Assembly: GCF_024807945.1 (NCBI RefSeq)
Contig: NZ_JANUFD010000006.1
Location: 62,001 to 126,000, forward strand
DNA: 64,000 nucleotides
DNA from: Pseudomonas sp. JUb42
GTDB taxonomy: Bacteria > Pseudomonadota > Gammaproteobacteria > Pseudomonadales > Pseudomonadaceae
Reading direction: 5' to 3'
How positions within the stretch are numbered: position 1 is the stretch's first letter; the number at the start of each line of letters is the position of its first letter. The notes beneath the pieces were generated by a model. It saw nothing but the letters and a program-made list of their open reading frames with translations. It was not told the origin of the DNA and searched no databases. The position numbers and the translations under genes are program-made. Shown here piece by piece: positions 27,600 to 35,964 of this stretch.

Positions 27600-27836
27600 C
27601 TATGCCTCACGCCGGCCATGTGGCTGGGTCGAGCTGAGATTATCGTCGATTGCTTGGCAAGCGTCTGCTGCCATTTGGGAAGCACCGGCGGTGGACTGCT
27701 TCAGAGCGGCAGCGCTCGGGCTTGCACGCTTCAGCGCAAACTGTCCCCGCATCCAATGGCCTGCAGTGTCGAGATCTCGCATCATGCCCCTATATTCTTC
27801 GTGAGTGTGAAGCGCGGGCAGTCTGTCTGGCGTCAC
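27600..27836 (-). CDS. Hypothetical protein, 78 aa
   Basis: A small frame of credible composition (MTPDRLPALHTHEEYRGMMR, then AGHWMRGQFALKRASP), 23 bp upstream of the antitoxin-like gene. I recognise no family, and no strong ribosome site is visible. Residues 10-40 look helical. It may form an operon with the downstream gene. The stretch 27837-28150 beyond it shows no supported gene. Confidence 0.4.
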   Translation of the reverse strand: MTPDRLPALHTHEEYRGMMRDLDTAGHWMRGQFALKRASPSAAALKQSTAGASQMAADACQAIDDNLSSTQPHGRREA

Positions 27837-28150
27837 GGCGACCTTGTATGGCTGATCAATCGGCGTCGGATTGATCCTACGGCGACCATGTCTTCCTCAG
27901 ACCTGACCCCAAAATGGCATTGCGGTTGGCTTCAGCGCAATTCACGATGCGTGACTCCGGCTGTCACCCATCGGTCGGAAGCCGTGAGACGGTGATAGCA
28001 ACCATGACATAGAAGCTGAGGAAAGGCCGTTTTTGATTACGGCTGTTCGGGAGGGCAGTGGATGAGCCATTGGCTGGCTCTAAAACTGAAAGTTTCAGAG
28101 CACAGACAGGCCAACAAGGTGCATCGGTGCGGTCTGGGGGACGCCCGGAA

Positions 28151-30295
28151 TCAACCGGTGCTGTTCAGGTAATCGGCCAAACGCTTGTTCAAGCGCTCAC
28201 GCTCTTTCCCAGTGGCACATGACGCGATCGCTGCTTCCATTTCGGGCACCAGAGACGCACCAGGCGTGCTGACCAAAATATCGAAGCGATGCTCATGGAA
28301 CTCGTAGAGGTACTTCGATTGGTTAGGTGCCAGATTACTGAATGCTCGATCAATCCACTCCAGAGCAGCGTTGAAATTTTCCAATTGGTATTCGGCGAGC
28401 GCCATGAGTCGTTGGGCAAAGGGGCCGGTAGCCAGATCGTGACGCAGCGTTAGCATAGCTTTGGCTTCGCCAGGCTTTCGCATCAGAAGCAGCAGTTCAG
28501 CATGGCGTTGGCTGTGGAAGCTCTGAGGCGGGAGTGACTCGAACAGGCGCAGCGATTCTGTCCTTTTTGATTCCGCAGATGCGGCAGCGATGCGTGATAC
28601 CTCAAACAGAATATCGGCCCAGGCAAATCTGTCCTGCGGTAGGGGCAGATCATCGATCACGTGGGCAGGCATCGCTGTCACCAGCCTGCTTAGGAATTCC
28701 GGGGCTTCCCGGGAGAGGAATCTGGATACAGAAGACATCGTCTGAAGAGCTTGGGAGATGCCCAGCTCTGCAGCTTCAACGAGCATCGTTGTGATGAGAG
28801 ACTCAAGCGGCATGATCAAGTCAGACCGGCGCAACCAGGTAGCCAACTCAACCGCTGCAAAAAATACTGAATGTGAGACCAGTTCACTGGCTCCTGCAGC
28901 AGTCAAAATCTTCTTGGCGATATCGGCCGCGCGCTCCTGATCAGCAACATCACCTCTTTTGAGAAGGCGCATGATCTGGATTTCAGTTTCCGGCAGAGGA
29001 TGAGGCCCAGCCCTCACTACATCGAAAATGGCCAGTGCTTCAGTAACGCGGTTCAGCCGAACCAGCGCTTTTGCCTTGTGATGCTGGATTTCGGATTGTT
29101 GCTTGAGGGTCAGCCCTTTCGCCATGGCCAGCCTGTCAAAGACCTCGAACCGCTGATCAAGCATCTGCTGCGCATGGCTCAGCGAAGTGTTCTTATCTTG
29201 AAGATAGAGCTTCTCGACAGTTTCGATCAAGGCCATCGTGGCTATGGGTGACGGTTGCTTGGCGCCGTTACTGAGTAGTTCTGCATCTACCAACGGATCA
29301 CCCAATAGTTCTGGTCGCACCTTCGAAGGTGCCCATACAGAGAGCATGGTGTAGATGAAAGCAGGTCGGCAGTCGCCTCCCTCAACCAGTCGCTCGATCT
29401 TGGCGCTGAGGCTGAGTGCTGCTGACCAAAACGCAAGATCGGTGCGAAGTGCCGCCGCACTCATGTAGTCGTCGAACTTATTGGTGATCAGGTCTCGATT
29501 GGACTGTGTCCACCACTGTTGACCTGAGAGGCTTGCATACACAATATCGTGCAGCCTCAGAAGCCCCGGTCGGCTCGGAGCAGTGAGGCCATACTTACGT
29601 AATGTCCTCACCAGCGCGGGAGATGAAAGTGCCATCACAAGCTTGGCGTCCACTTGTGAAGCGCCTGCCCACTCAAAGATCGCAAGCCCCTGTTCAGAGG
29701 CACTCCGTAGCCGACCTAGAAGCCGTTCTGCCAAGGCAAGACCATCGGATTCGAGCGCGCCAGGCATTTGGCAGTCCTGCTCGATCTCGTCCCAGGTCGT
29801 ACCTTCGCGAACCGCTGCGTTGAGCAGGCTGATGGTAAGAGGATGTCCTCCTACTGACTGCCATATCTTGTCCCATGTCCGTGAGGGACATCCTGTCACG
29901 TCGCGGCTAAACAATTGGTGCGCATTGGATTTGGACATCAGCGGTATTTCGTGTGCATCGGCTGTAACCGCCCTGCGTGTCAACAGCACGCGGGAATCGG
30001 GGCCGCACAATGGTGAAAGGGATTTTGGATCAAGCGCATCGTTTGCATCATCTATGATCACCAAGCATGGACGGCTTTTGAGTAGGCCAGCCACGTTGCG
30101 CGCTTCTCCCATTCGTGTGATTGACACAGCATGGAGATCCTCAACCTTTTTGATATCGCCTCCCGAAAGCCAAAGCACGGTCTGGTATTGGTGCCTGTTA
30201 CGGTGAGCATAAGCGGCGGCGGCATCGGATTTACCACTGCCTCCCAAGCCAGCTAAAACCACACACTTGCACGCAACAAAGAGGCCATCTAGCAA
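28151..30295 (-). CDS. NB-ARC-like STAND ATPase with TPR-like repeats
   Basis: A 714-residue protein. The nucleotide-binding domain starts almost at the N-terminus: Walker A GLGGSGKS (about 17-24), Walker B CLVIIDDAND, sensor RVLLTRR, then the GHPLTISLLNAA motif typical of NB-ARC domains. The C-terminal 350 residues form TPR-like helical pairs. The start is taken as TTG at 30295, with AGAGG about seven bases upstream overlapping the stop of the preceding gene. No ATG or GTG exists upstream in this frame. The missing N-terminal effector is supplied by the adjacent 182-aa gene, so this is a split STAND system. Confidence 0.8.
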   Translation of the reverse strand: MLDGLFVACKCVVLAGLGGSGKSDAAAAYAHRNRHQYQTVLWLSGGDIKKVEDLHAVSITRMGEARNVAGLLKSRPCLVIIDDANDALDPKSLSPLCGPDSRVLLTRRAVTADAHEIPLMSKSNAHQLFSRDVTGCPSRTWDKIWQSVGGHPLTISLLNAAVREGTTWDEIEQDCQMPGALESDGLALAERLLGRLRSASEQGLAIFEWAGASQVDAKLVMALSSPALVRTLRKYGLTAPSRPGLLRLHDIVYASLSGQQWWTQSNRDLITNKFDDYMSAAALRTDLAFWSAALSLSAKIERLVEGGDCRPAFIYTMLSVWAPSKVRPELLGDPLVDAELLSNGAKQPSPIATMALIETVEKLYLQDKNTSLSHAQQMLDQRFEVFDRLAMAKGLTLKQQSEIQHHKAKALVRLNRVTEALAIFDVVRAGPHPLPETEIQIMRLLKRGDVADQERAADIAKKILTAAGASELVSHSVFFAAVELATWLRRSDLIMPLESLITTMLVEAAELGISQALQTMSSVSRFLSREAPEFLSRLVTAMPAHVIDDLPLPQDRFAWADILFEVSRIAAASAESKRTESLRLFESLPPQSFHSQRHAELLLLMRKPGEAKAMLTLRHDLATGPFAQRLMALAEYQLENFNAALEWIDRAFSNLAPNQSKYLYEFHEHRFDILVSTPGASLVPEMEAAIASCATGKERERLNKRLADYLNSTG

Positions 30296-30299
30296 GCCG

Positions 30300-30839
30300 T
30301 CAACCTCTGGCCAGAGCCTGCGCGGCCTCTTCTTCGGAGAGCCTCGCTAGAGACGGAAGGTAATGACTTAGCTTGAGTACGGCCTCCTCATTGTCCAGGG
30401 CGTGATCGATGATCACAGCGGCGATCTCGCCCGCACCAAGTACCTTGAGGGAGCGGCCGGCCATCTCAGGCCAGCCCAGCACACTGATTTCAAAAGACTG
30501 CGAGATTTGAGGTGCTTTGTTGGCGCCAGCGAGCAAGTAGATTTCTCTAGCATGTGGTGCTTTGCTCAATGCATGGCGCACGTCCGACTGAGCTTTGACC
30601 ATGGGCGGCGAGAAGTACTTTTCGAGCGCGGAGTACTCAGCAGCTTGTAAGCCATCTGGTGATACTCCATCAACCACGCCTGCAACGGGGAAGCCTCTGG
30701 GATTGATTCCTTGAGTGTTGACCGGCACATTCAATGCCAATGTCAGCACTAGCCCCCCGAAAGCCTCGAAGGATTGGCCTATCGCGCCAATTTCACTGGC
30801 TAGCCTGCTGACATAATGAGCGCGCTTGTAGGGATCCAT
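30300..30839 (-). CDS. Restriction-endonuclease-like effector partner of NB-ARC ATPase
   Basis: A 179-residue protein directly before the NB-ARC gene, with four bases between stop and next start. It has GVVDGVSPDGLQAAEYSALE followed by KAQSDVRHAL and REIYLLAG. That D-(x)n-E-x-S pattern resembles the nuclease-like domain often found N-terminal to NACHT or NB-ARC modules. The usual ExK lysine is replaced by Ser. The start at 30839 gives MDPYKRAHYVSRL; ATG at 30848 is an alternative. A nuclease effector role is inference from context and motif. Confidence 0.6.
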   Translation of the reverse strand: MDPYKRAHYVSRLASEIGAIGQSFEAFGGLVLTLALNVPVNTQGINPRGFPVAGVVDGVSPDGLQAAEYSALEKYFSPPMVKAQSDVRHALSKAPHAREIYLLAGANKAPQISQSFEISVLGWPEMAGRSLKVLGAGEIAAVIIDHALDNEEAVLKLSHYLPSLARLSEEEAAQALARG

Positions 30840-30995
30840 CTTACCCATCTTCCTCAAAAATCACCCAGAGCGGGCGTGCAGAGCACTGACACAACACTTC
30901 AGCGCGAGTCATCACGGTTGGCGAGGTCAGCCTAGAGCGTTCCAGCCTCCAATGATGAGATGCTATCCGGCCCATCAAAAGAACACTAGGCGTGA

Positions 30996-31151
30996 TCACC
31001 CTAGCGCCACCTCTAGCTGTTTTCGAGTCGCAGTGAGTTTTTCCATCATGATCAGCATCAGCAGACGATAGTCTGGCGAGGCGCGACCAATTTCCCGAAG
31101 AACCTGATTGCCTTGCTGTGTGCGAACAGCGGCTTCAAAAGGCAGACTCAA
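30996..31151 (-). CDS. Small protein, 51 aa, coupled to upstream gene
   Basis: A short frame beginning with TTG at 31151, inside TTGA shared with the stop of the 276-aa gene. The peptide (SLPFEAAVRTQQGNQVLREI, then GRASPDYRLLMLIMMEKLTA) is helical and of natural composition, ending at TGA 30996-30998. Overlap with the preceding stop and the absence of other frames support it as real. Function is unknown. Confidence 0.45.
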   Translation of the reverse strand: MSLPFEAAVRTQQGNQVLREIGRASPDYRLLMLIMMEKLTATRKQLEVALG

Positions 31152-31978
31152 CCGTCCTGCGCCTCGCTCTCTATCCTACTGTCACGCCACCGGAAGCAAA
31201 TTCTGTCATCCTCGTCCATTACCCAGAGCCCAGACCAAATAGCTAGCCAGAATTGGGCCCTTACAAAGGTTGGCAGGGCCATGAGCCGTCCCAGCGCCTG
31301 CAATACAGGGCGAATACTCAATTTCCGTTCTGAGGAAGCGCAGGGTGTGTAAACGCGGTACGCAGGTAGGCCAAACCTGAATCGCCAATAAAGCGCGATC
31401 TCGCTCTTGGCAAATTTGATCGCATTGCAATTCCAGCGATTTCCCCAGCGAAGTCTCCACTCATCGCTCAGGAGCCAGCTCTGGGTCATGCAAGACGTTA
31501 CGGAGTCCTGGGCAGGTAATTCAGCACCAGTTGATCGCTGGATGACACACTGCCGCAGCTGGATCTCCTCTACCGAAAATGCAATGCCATACTCCTCACC
31601 GCCCACGAATGCCTGGACGGGGACATTCGTGAGGTTCCAGACGATTGGGCGAGTGTCCACATCGCATACCGATACTTTCTCCTGATATCGAATGCCTGCC
31701 CCAATTGCTTCGAAATACAAGTCAACTTTCGCAAGGCTTTCTCCAGTTGCGCGCAGCGCCAAACGCGAGATCCGTGGCTCTGGATCTGTAGGCAGTGCAA
31801 GGCGCACCGAATACTCCAAGTGCTTGCCCAAGGGATCCCATCGCGCCCCTAGCCGGTGGCGAATAGCCCATTTTTCATGTGACGCAGCATAGGTTTTGTA
31901 CAGCAAGGCTTTGGTAACTCGCTGCCAAATCCACTCTGCAGCCTTGACGACGAGGTTGAACGGAACTGGGATATCCAA
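31148..31978 (-). CDS. Hypothetical protein, 276 aa
   Basis: An unrecognised protein. The N-terminus is amphipathic (VPFNLVVKAAEWIWQRVTKA). The middle looks beta-rich (YSVRLALPTDPEPRISRLAL). Several Trp-Arg clusters occur near the end (WRFRFGLPAYRVY, then ICFRWRD). No catalytic motif is evident. It lies upstream of the split NB-ARC pair in the same direction, about 290 bp away, with a 51-aa gene coupled behind it. Confidence 0.6.
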   Translation of the reverse strand: MDIPVPFNLVVKAAEWIWQRVTKALLYKTYAASHEKWAIRHRLGARWDPLGKHLEYSVRLALPTDPEPRISRLALRATGESLAKVDLYFEAIGAGIRYQEKVSVCDVDTRPIVWNLTNVPVQAFVGGEEYGIAFSVEEIQLRQCVIQRSTGAELPAQDSVTSCMTQSWLLSDEWRLRWGNRWNCNAIKFAKSEIALYWRFRFGLPAYRVYTPCASSERKLSIRPVLQALGRLMALPTFVRAQFWLAIWSGLWVMDEDDRICFRWRDSRIESEAQDG

Positions 31979-32145
31979 GCTTATCTCCTGGTTTCACTGC
32001 TTACGGTCGATGTCGTGTGCAGTCGATCGTCGGGGCGTGCTGCTGCAGTCACCGCATCGGCATGACAGCTGATACGGTGCGCACGAATTTCCGCGCATAG
32101 ATCGGCAATGGTGGGTATCGGATCAACTAACTGGTGCGCATCAAG

Positions 32146-32493
32146 CTACAGGCCTAAGTCGATAGCAAAGTGCTGATCGCGCATTTCTTCTGAAGCCTGG
32201 CCATCATCGAGAAGACGGCGACGCAAGCTATGAACCAGATGTAATCGCAGGGATTGGCGAATTTCAATGCCAGGGTTGAGCACGTGAAAGCGGCTAGCCC
32301 GGCCTCGAATCAACGCTCTGTGCAGCGCCTCCAGTCCCTCGATACCGAGGTCTTGCGTATAAAGGCGCGATGGCGACTCAAGCCCCGGGGCTCTTTTGTA
32401 GCTCGAAAGGGCTGAGTCCAGTATGTGTTCCAGATCAGCACCATAGTGCTCAGTAGCCCGCGCCCACACAGCCATTTCCAAGCATGTATCCAA
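32146..32493 (-). CDS. Hypothetical protein, 115 aa
   Basis: An unrecognised frame (MDTCLEMAVWARATEHYGAD, then LYTQDLGIEGLEALHRALIR). Composition is compatible with a helical protein and the frame is uninterrupted. No ribosome site is obvious. It runs in the same direction as the 276-aa gene, 167 bp upstream of that gene's start. Confidence 0.45.
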   Translation of the reverse strand: MDTCLEMAVWARATEHYGADLEHILDSALSSYKRAPGLESPSRLYTQDLGIEGLEALHRALIRGRASRFHVLNPGIEIRQSLRLHLVHSLRRRLLDDGQASEEMRDQHFAIDLGL

Positions 32494-32596
32494 CTACTGC
32501 CCTTCCCTAACCGTCACCCGCGAGATTTCGCCTGAAAGGAAGTCGCGGTAAATACTTATACCGGCGATCGCTGAAGCGAGCACCTGGAGGGTTTAG

Positions 32597-32764
32597 ATGT
32601 TTATTGAGTTTGACCTCAACCGCAACGATTTTGATGCTTTGATGCGGCATTGCCAAACGTACAGGCCGGAAACCGGGGATGCCCGTGAAGATCAACGCTT
32701 GTTCGATGCGCTTGAAGCGCTGTTGGAAGCCATGCGGGGGTCAGATCAGTCCCCTGACAGCTGA
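32597..32764 (+). CDS. Small acidic protein, 55 aa
   Basis: A short frame starting MFIEFDLNRNDFDALMRHCQ and ending EAMRGSDQSPDS, with a strong GGAGG six bases before ATG. It is acidic and probably helical. It precedes the HEPN gene pair on the same strand and may belong to that unit. I recognise no family. Confidence 0.6.
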   Translation: MFIEFDLNRNDFDALMRHCQTYRPETGDAREDQRLFDALEALLEAMRGSDQSPDS

Positions 32765-32821
32765 AGCTAAGAGCCCTGCCCTCCGAGATCCATGGCGTGC
32801 ACTTGATGCGCAGATGTCTAT

Positions 32822-33112
32822 GTGGGCGCCAGCTGGGATATCGAGACGTGGAGGGATTATGTACGCTGGGCAGATATCAGATCTGCCGAGAAATCGTGTG
32901 TCTTCAAAATGAGCCTGCAGGGAGGCAATTTGGCCAAGCTCGACTTTAATTTCAGTGTTCAAATGTGGGCCCTCAGCGAGTCCATCTCTGTCCTGCGAAT
33001 GCTCGCAGAGCAGGCAGAAAAAAATGTAGCGCTTGCACTCAAGGAAGCCGACGATTCGATAAAGGAGCATGAGCACGAAGAAGAAACGTACGATCAGTAC
33101 GGTGAAAGCTAA
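32822..33112 (+). CDS. Hypothetical partner of HEPN protein, 96 aa
   Basis: A 96-residue frame starting with GTG (MGASWDIETWRDYVRWADIR). The C-terminal half is a coiled-coil-like acidic helix (LRMLAEQAEKNVALALKEAD). The frame opens only five codons upstream, so the start is uncertain. Its TAA is directly followed by the ATG of the HEPN gene, indicating an operon. It may be the antitoxin or partner of that protein, by position only. Confidence 0.55.
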   Translation: MGASWDIETWRDYVRWADIRSAEKSCVFKMSLQGGNLAKLDFNFSVQMWALSESISVLRMLAEQAEKNVALALKEADDSIKEHEHEEETYDQYGES

Positions 33113-33682
33113 ATGCGGCAACGGACGTTCTACTCATGCGGCTCTTCTATCGGTTATGACCATGAAGAAGTGCTATCGACGCACAAGTTTGTGATCACCC
33201 AACTCACGCGACGCTCAGCATTTCTTACGATGTTTGGGTTGTTCGAACACCGTATGAGTCAATGCCTAGAGTTTATGCTTGAACTCACTGGGTTTGAGGG
33301 GGAGCTCAAGGGTATGGGGCCACTAGAAAAGGCCCACTCTATGCTCAAAAAAGTCATTGGTGGCAAAGACATCACAGACCTGGATCATCTGACTGTTATC
33401 AGGAACGTAATGGCTCACAGCGACGGCACTGCTAAGGGCTACAGGGAGATAAGCACGCGCATTGGTAAAAAGAGCCCTTCGGAAAAAAGGGTATTGTCAG
33501 CTATTCGAAGAACTGAGGGGGTGTCGGTCAACTTTATTGACGACGTCCTGATGGACGAACGTTTTTTGGAGTATGCCGTCGCCGATTTTAAAAGGTACGT
33601 TGCAGAAATGGAGGCGGCGGTGCAGCGATATCATGCAGAATATGGGAGTGAATCAAGTAAATCCGGCGCTAGGGGTTGCTGA
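33113..33682 (+). CDS. HEPN-domain-like protein
   Basis: A 189-residue helical protein with HLTVIRNVMAHSDGTAKGY, containing the R-x4-H signature (RNVMAH) of HEPN ribonucleases. The preceding helices (FGLFEHRMSQCLEFMLELTG) fit the fold. HEPN proteins commonly cleave RNA as toxins or abortive-infection effectors, so a defence role is plausible. ATG follows the stop of the 96-aa gene without a gap. Confidence 0.7.
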   Translation: MRQRTFYSCGSSIGYDHEEVLSTHKFVITQLTRRSAFLTMFGLFEHRMSQCLEFMLELTGFEGELKGMGPLEKAHSMLKKVIGGKDITDLDHLTVIRNVMAHSDGTAKGYREISTRIGKKSPSEKRVLSAIRRTEGVSVNFIDDVLMDERFLEYAVADFKRYVAEMEAAVQRYHAEYGSESSKSGARGC

Positions 33683-33829
33683 GAAGGATAAAAGAGCATT
33701 GGTTTGTCAGAAGGTTCATTTAGTACTTCTCGAACCTGTCGAGTGCACCAGAAGAATGAATGATGCCATCGATCGCAGGGCGCGCCTCGACCTCAGTCTG
33801 AGGTCTTCATGGTCACGCCCCGATCCGAC

Positions 33830-34198
33830 TTACGCTACGAATGATCTGATGCGAAACGCGAGAAGCGCTACTGCTACTACACTTGCACATTGAGACCAAA
33901 AAGGCTCGAGCCAGGCGTAGGTATCCTCGTCAAGCCAAACGCTGAACGCAGGCATGAGTGCGATCCAGGAGAGCCCCAGGCACACTGGCCAGCTGTAGCT
34001 GAGGCCGACGCCCAGTAGCCCTTGGCCGAGGCAGTATCCTAAGAACCAGGCCAGACCCACCCTCCCCACGACAGCGCCGGTCGTGGCGATGTCTGGATGT
34101 ACCTGGGCAGCCAAGGTGACCACGGCACAGAAACACAAAACCACGGCCAAAAAGATCAAGATCCCGGCAGACGAGCTGCTGCTGTAACTTCCACGCAT
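33830..34198 (-). CDS. Small membrane protein, 122 aa
   Basis: A hydrophobic protein with three to four predicted membrane segments (AGILIFLAVVLCFCAVVTLA; LAWFLGYCLGQGLLGVGL; VCLGLSWIALMPAFSVWL; a weaker SVVAVALLAF). The start MRGSYSSSSS is acceptable. No family is recognised. A 67-aa frame overlaps its 5' end. It could be an immunity-type or envelope protein, but nothing shows which. Confidence 0.55.
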   Translation of the reverse strand: MRGSYSSSSSAGILIFLAVVLCFCAVVTLAAQVHPDIATTGAVVGRVGLAWFLGYCLGQGLLGVGLSYSWPVCLGLSWIALMPAFSVWLDEDTYAWLEPFWSQCASVVAVALLAFRIRSFVA

Positions 34199-34359
34199 TG
34201 TTGTACCTCACTGATGAACGGTGATGTATCAATGCCCTTAAGCTGTTTTGATTTCAACTCAACTTCGTGCACTTTCTCAATGGTGTCCTGAAACCGGTTG
34301 ATGTCGGTGCCTTGCAGGGCAGCCGCCCTACCCTCTGTCTCTAGCCCCCTGCCCGGCAC
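34156..34359 (-). CDS. Possible small protein or gene fragment, 67 aa
   Basis: The frame contains a natural-looking helical stretch (NRFQDTIEKVHEVELKSKQL, then ISEVQQCVEVTAA) and overlaps the start of the membrane protein gene by 43 bases. It may be a remnant of a larger gene. Function is unknown. Confidence 0.3.
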   Translation of the reverse strand: MPGRGLETEGRAAALQGTDINRFQDTIEKVHEVELKSKQLKGIDTSPFISEVQQCVEVTAAARLPGS

Positions 34360-34747
34360 TGGCCGTCTGAAGGCGTGTCATGGATCGGGCGCCGGTTCAG
34401 TGCGGCGGTCAGACCTGCGCGCCGACATGCAGTCGGTTAAATGCTCGTTAAAACGCTGACGACTGCGCTTTTCCGTTACAGTCGGAGCAGTTTTGCTGCG
34501 CCGCGTGCGTACGGATACCAAGATGCGGGGGAACAGCTCGCCTCCTTATTTCAATCGCTTTGCTCCGGCCGAGCACCAGCTCGTTGGTGATCTGCCTGGA
34601 AGACCTCATCACCAGTCGAGTTGGCTGACATTGAATCCAAAGGCCCAGTTATCTTCCTCATAGAACGTCGCCTCTATGTAGAAACGTATGAGTGGCTTGG
34701 ATTTAAGGAATGAGGGACAATTAACGCCCTATTCAGGGAGAACGCGC
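34360..34747. other. Intergenic region
   Basis: About 390 bases with no gene I can support. It contains low-quality open frames only. The ribosome site for the next gene (GGGAGA) is at its right end. Confidence 0.4.
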
Positions 34748-35062
34748 GTGCATTCACAGCCACTCACACCGAGAGAGGTGTATCAGGTTCTGCGTGATAT
34801 TGCGCTGGGACAGCAAGTGATGCAGCGTTTGGGTAATCTGGGCTGGACTCAAACGCAGACCGGGCTCATGACGGTCGAGGCCAATGGCTGGGTTCTGACC
34901 TTCTCCAACGACAGTAACAAGCTGGACTACTGCAATAGCTGCTACAGCCCGGATGGTCGCGAATACACCTTCGACTCCTCTCAGCGTTTCGGTACCGATC
35001 CTCTGGAGTTGCTCAGCACCTGGGAGCACGGTCAGCTCCAGAGGCTGCTGTCGTCACTGTAA
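34748..35062 (+). CDS. DUF7693-like protein
   Basis: A 104-residue protein with LTPREVYQVLRDIALGQQVM, then LDYCNSCYSPDGR and RFGTDPLELLSTWEH. This pattern matches small Pseudomonas proteins I associate with DUF7693. GTG at 34748 is chosen because GGGAGA lies seven to eight bases before it and it begins at the conserved core; an ATG at 34688 is in frame. The Cys pair in DYCNSC may bind metal. The role is unknown. Confidence 0.65.
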   Translation: MHSQPLTPREVYQVLRDIALGQQVMQRLGNLGWTQTQTGLMTVEANGWVLTFSNDSNKLDYCNSCYSPDGREYTFDSSQRFGTDPLELLSTWEHGQLQRLLSSL

Positions 35063-35179
35063 GTCTGCGACGATCAACCCTGCTGAGGCTCTGAGCCCGC
35101 CTGCCCATGAGCGCTGGAATTGCCACAGGGGCCAGTAACTCGATAGCCTGAAGACAACCGACCGCCCGAGCACCGTGCC

Positions 35180-35449
35180 ATGTCCAACCACCAGCCTCAG
35201 AATATTCAGCTCAGTCTCAGCCAGTACCGTTATCTCTATTTGACCTTGAAGCGACCTGCGATGACCTGACGCCGGGCGAGCCCTCGCGAGGGCTGGTTGT
35301 TATCCCAGAAGAGATGGAAACCATCGAGCTCGGAGTGGTCGTGATTGATCAACGAGAGCGGCGCGTTGTGGACAGTTTCTAGAGCTTTGTTCGTCCTCGC
35401 CTACATCCCCGACTCACACCTTCTCGGCCAACGAGCGGTTTGGATTAAT
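35180..35449 (+). pseudogene. 3'-5' exonuclease (KapD/ERI1-like) remnant
   Basis: The start MSNHQPQNIQLSLSQYRY is in one frame. After a shift near 35233-35240 the next frame reads LFDLEATCDDLTPGEPSRG, then MELGV-like METIELGVVVID and VVDSF. That DLEATC plus IELG pattern is the DEDD exonuclease I motif. TAG at 35380 replaces the Gln of the family motif F-Q-S-F-V-R-P, and the gene ends soon after. Both a frameshift and a nonsense change are therefore visible, and the 3' half is missing. Confidence 0.7.
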
Positions 35450-35918
35450 CCGTCAGTCTTGGGCAATTCAGGAACATTTCCCATAAGGTGATGCATTCGC
35501 AGGCAAGCTCTCGAACGTCGAATGACTTGCCATTGCTCTCGACGCGGTAGCTGCATTGGAGTACCTCTCCACCGCCATCGCCTATAAACCACGTGGAGTA
35601 AAGTTTCTGTGGTTGTGAGATGGTTGGCTGGTGGCCGGAGCGCGGTGTGCGCATGAGCTTGCAGTGCTTGGAACCGTTTGCGAGATCTGTACAAATTCTG
35701 AGGGGCTCGTTCAGGTCGATGAACGCGTCGATCTCCCGAGCTCGCAAGACTGCCCCTGCTTGGTGGAGTGCCCAGTCCCTGACGTGATAACAGTGGATGA
35801 AAAACGATAGGACATCATCGAAGTATTCTTCCTCATCATGTGCCATCGATGAAAATACCCCTGCATACAGCCTCTCGATCCTTTTGAGGTAACGTTTGGC
35901 TCGGTTCAGTTGCTCCAT
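35445..35918 (-). CDS. HEPN-like small protein downstream of Qat operon
   Basis: A 157-residue helical protein. It contains FFIHCYHVRDWALHQAG, with an R-x4-H pattern (RDWALH) as in HEPN domains, and later ICTDLANGSKHCKLM. ATG at 35918 has GAGGA about seven bases upstream. It starts 47 bp after the qatD stop on the same strand, so it may be co-transcribed with qatABCD. It is not one of the four described Qat components. An effector or regulatory role is inference. Confidence 0.65.
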   Translation of the reverse strand: MEQLNRAKRYLKRIERLYAGVFSSMAHDEEEYFDDVLSFFIHCYHVRDWALHQAGAVLRAREIDAFIDLNEPLRICTDLANGSKHCKLMRTPRSGHQPTISQPQKLYSTWFIGDGGGEVLQCSYRVESNGKSFDVRELACECITLWEMFLNCPRLTD

Positions 35919-35964
35919 GCATCCATCCTCAATTCACCGCCCACCTGGCTAACCTGTACGGGCT

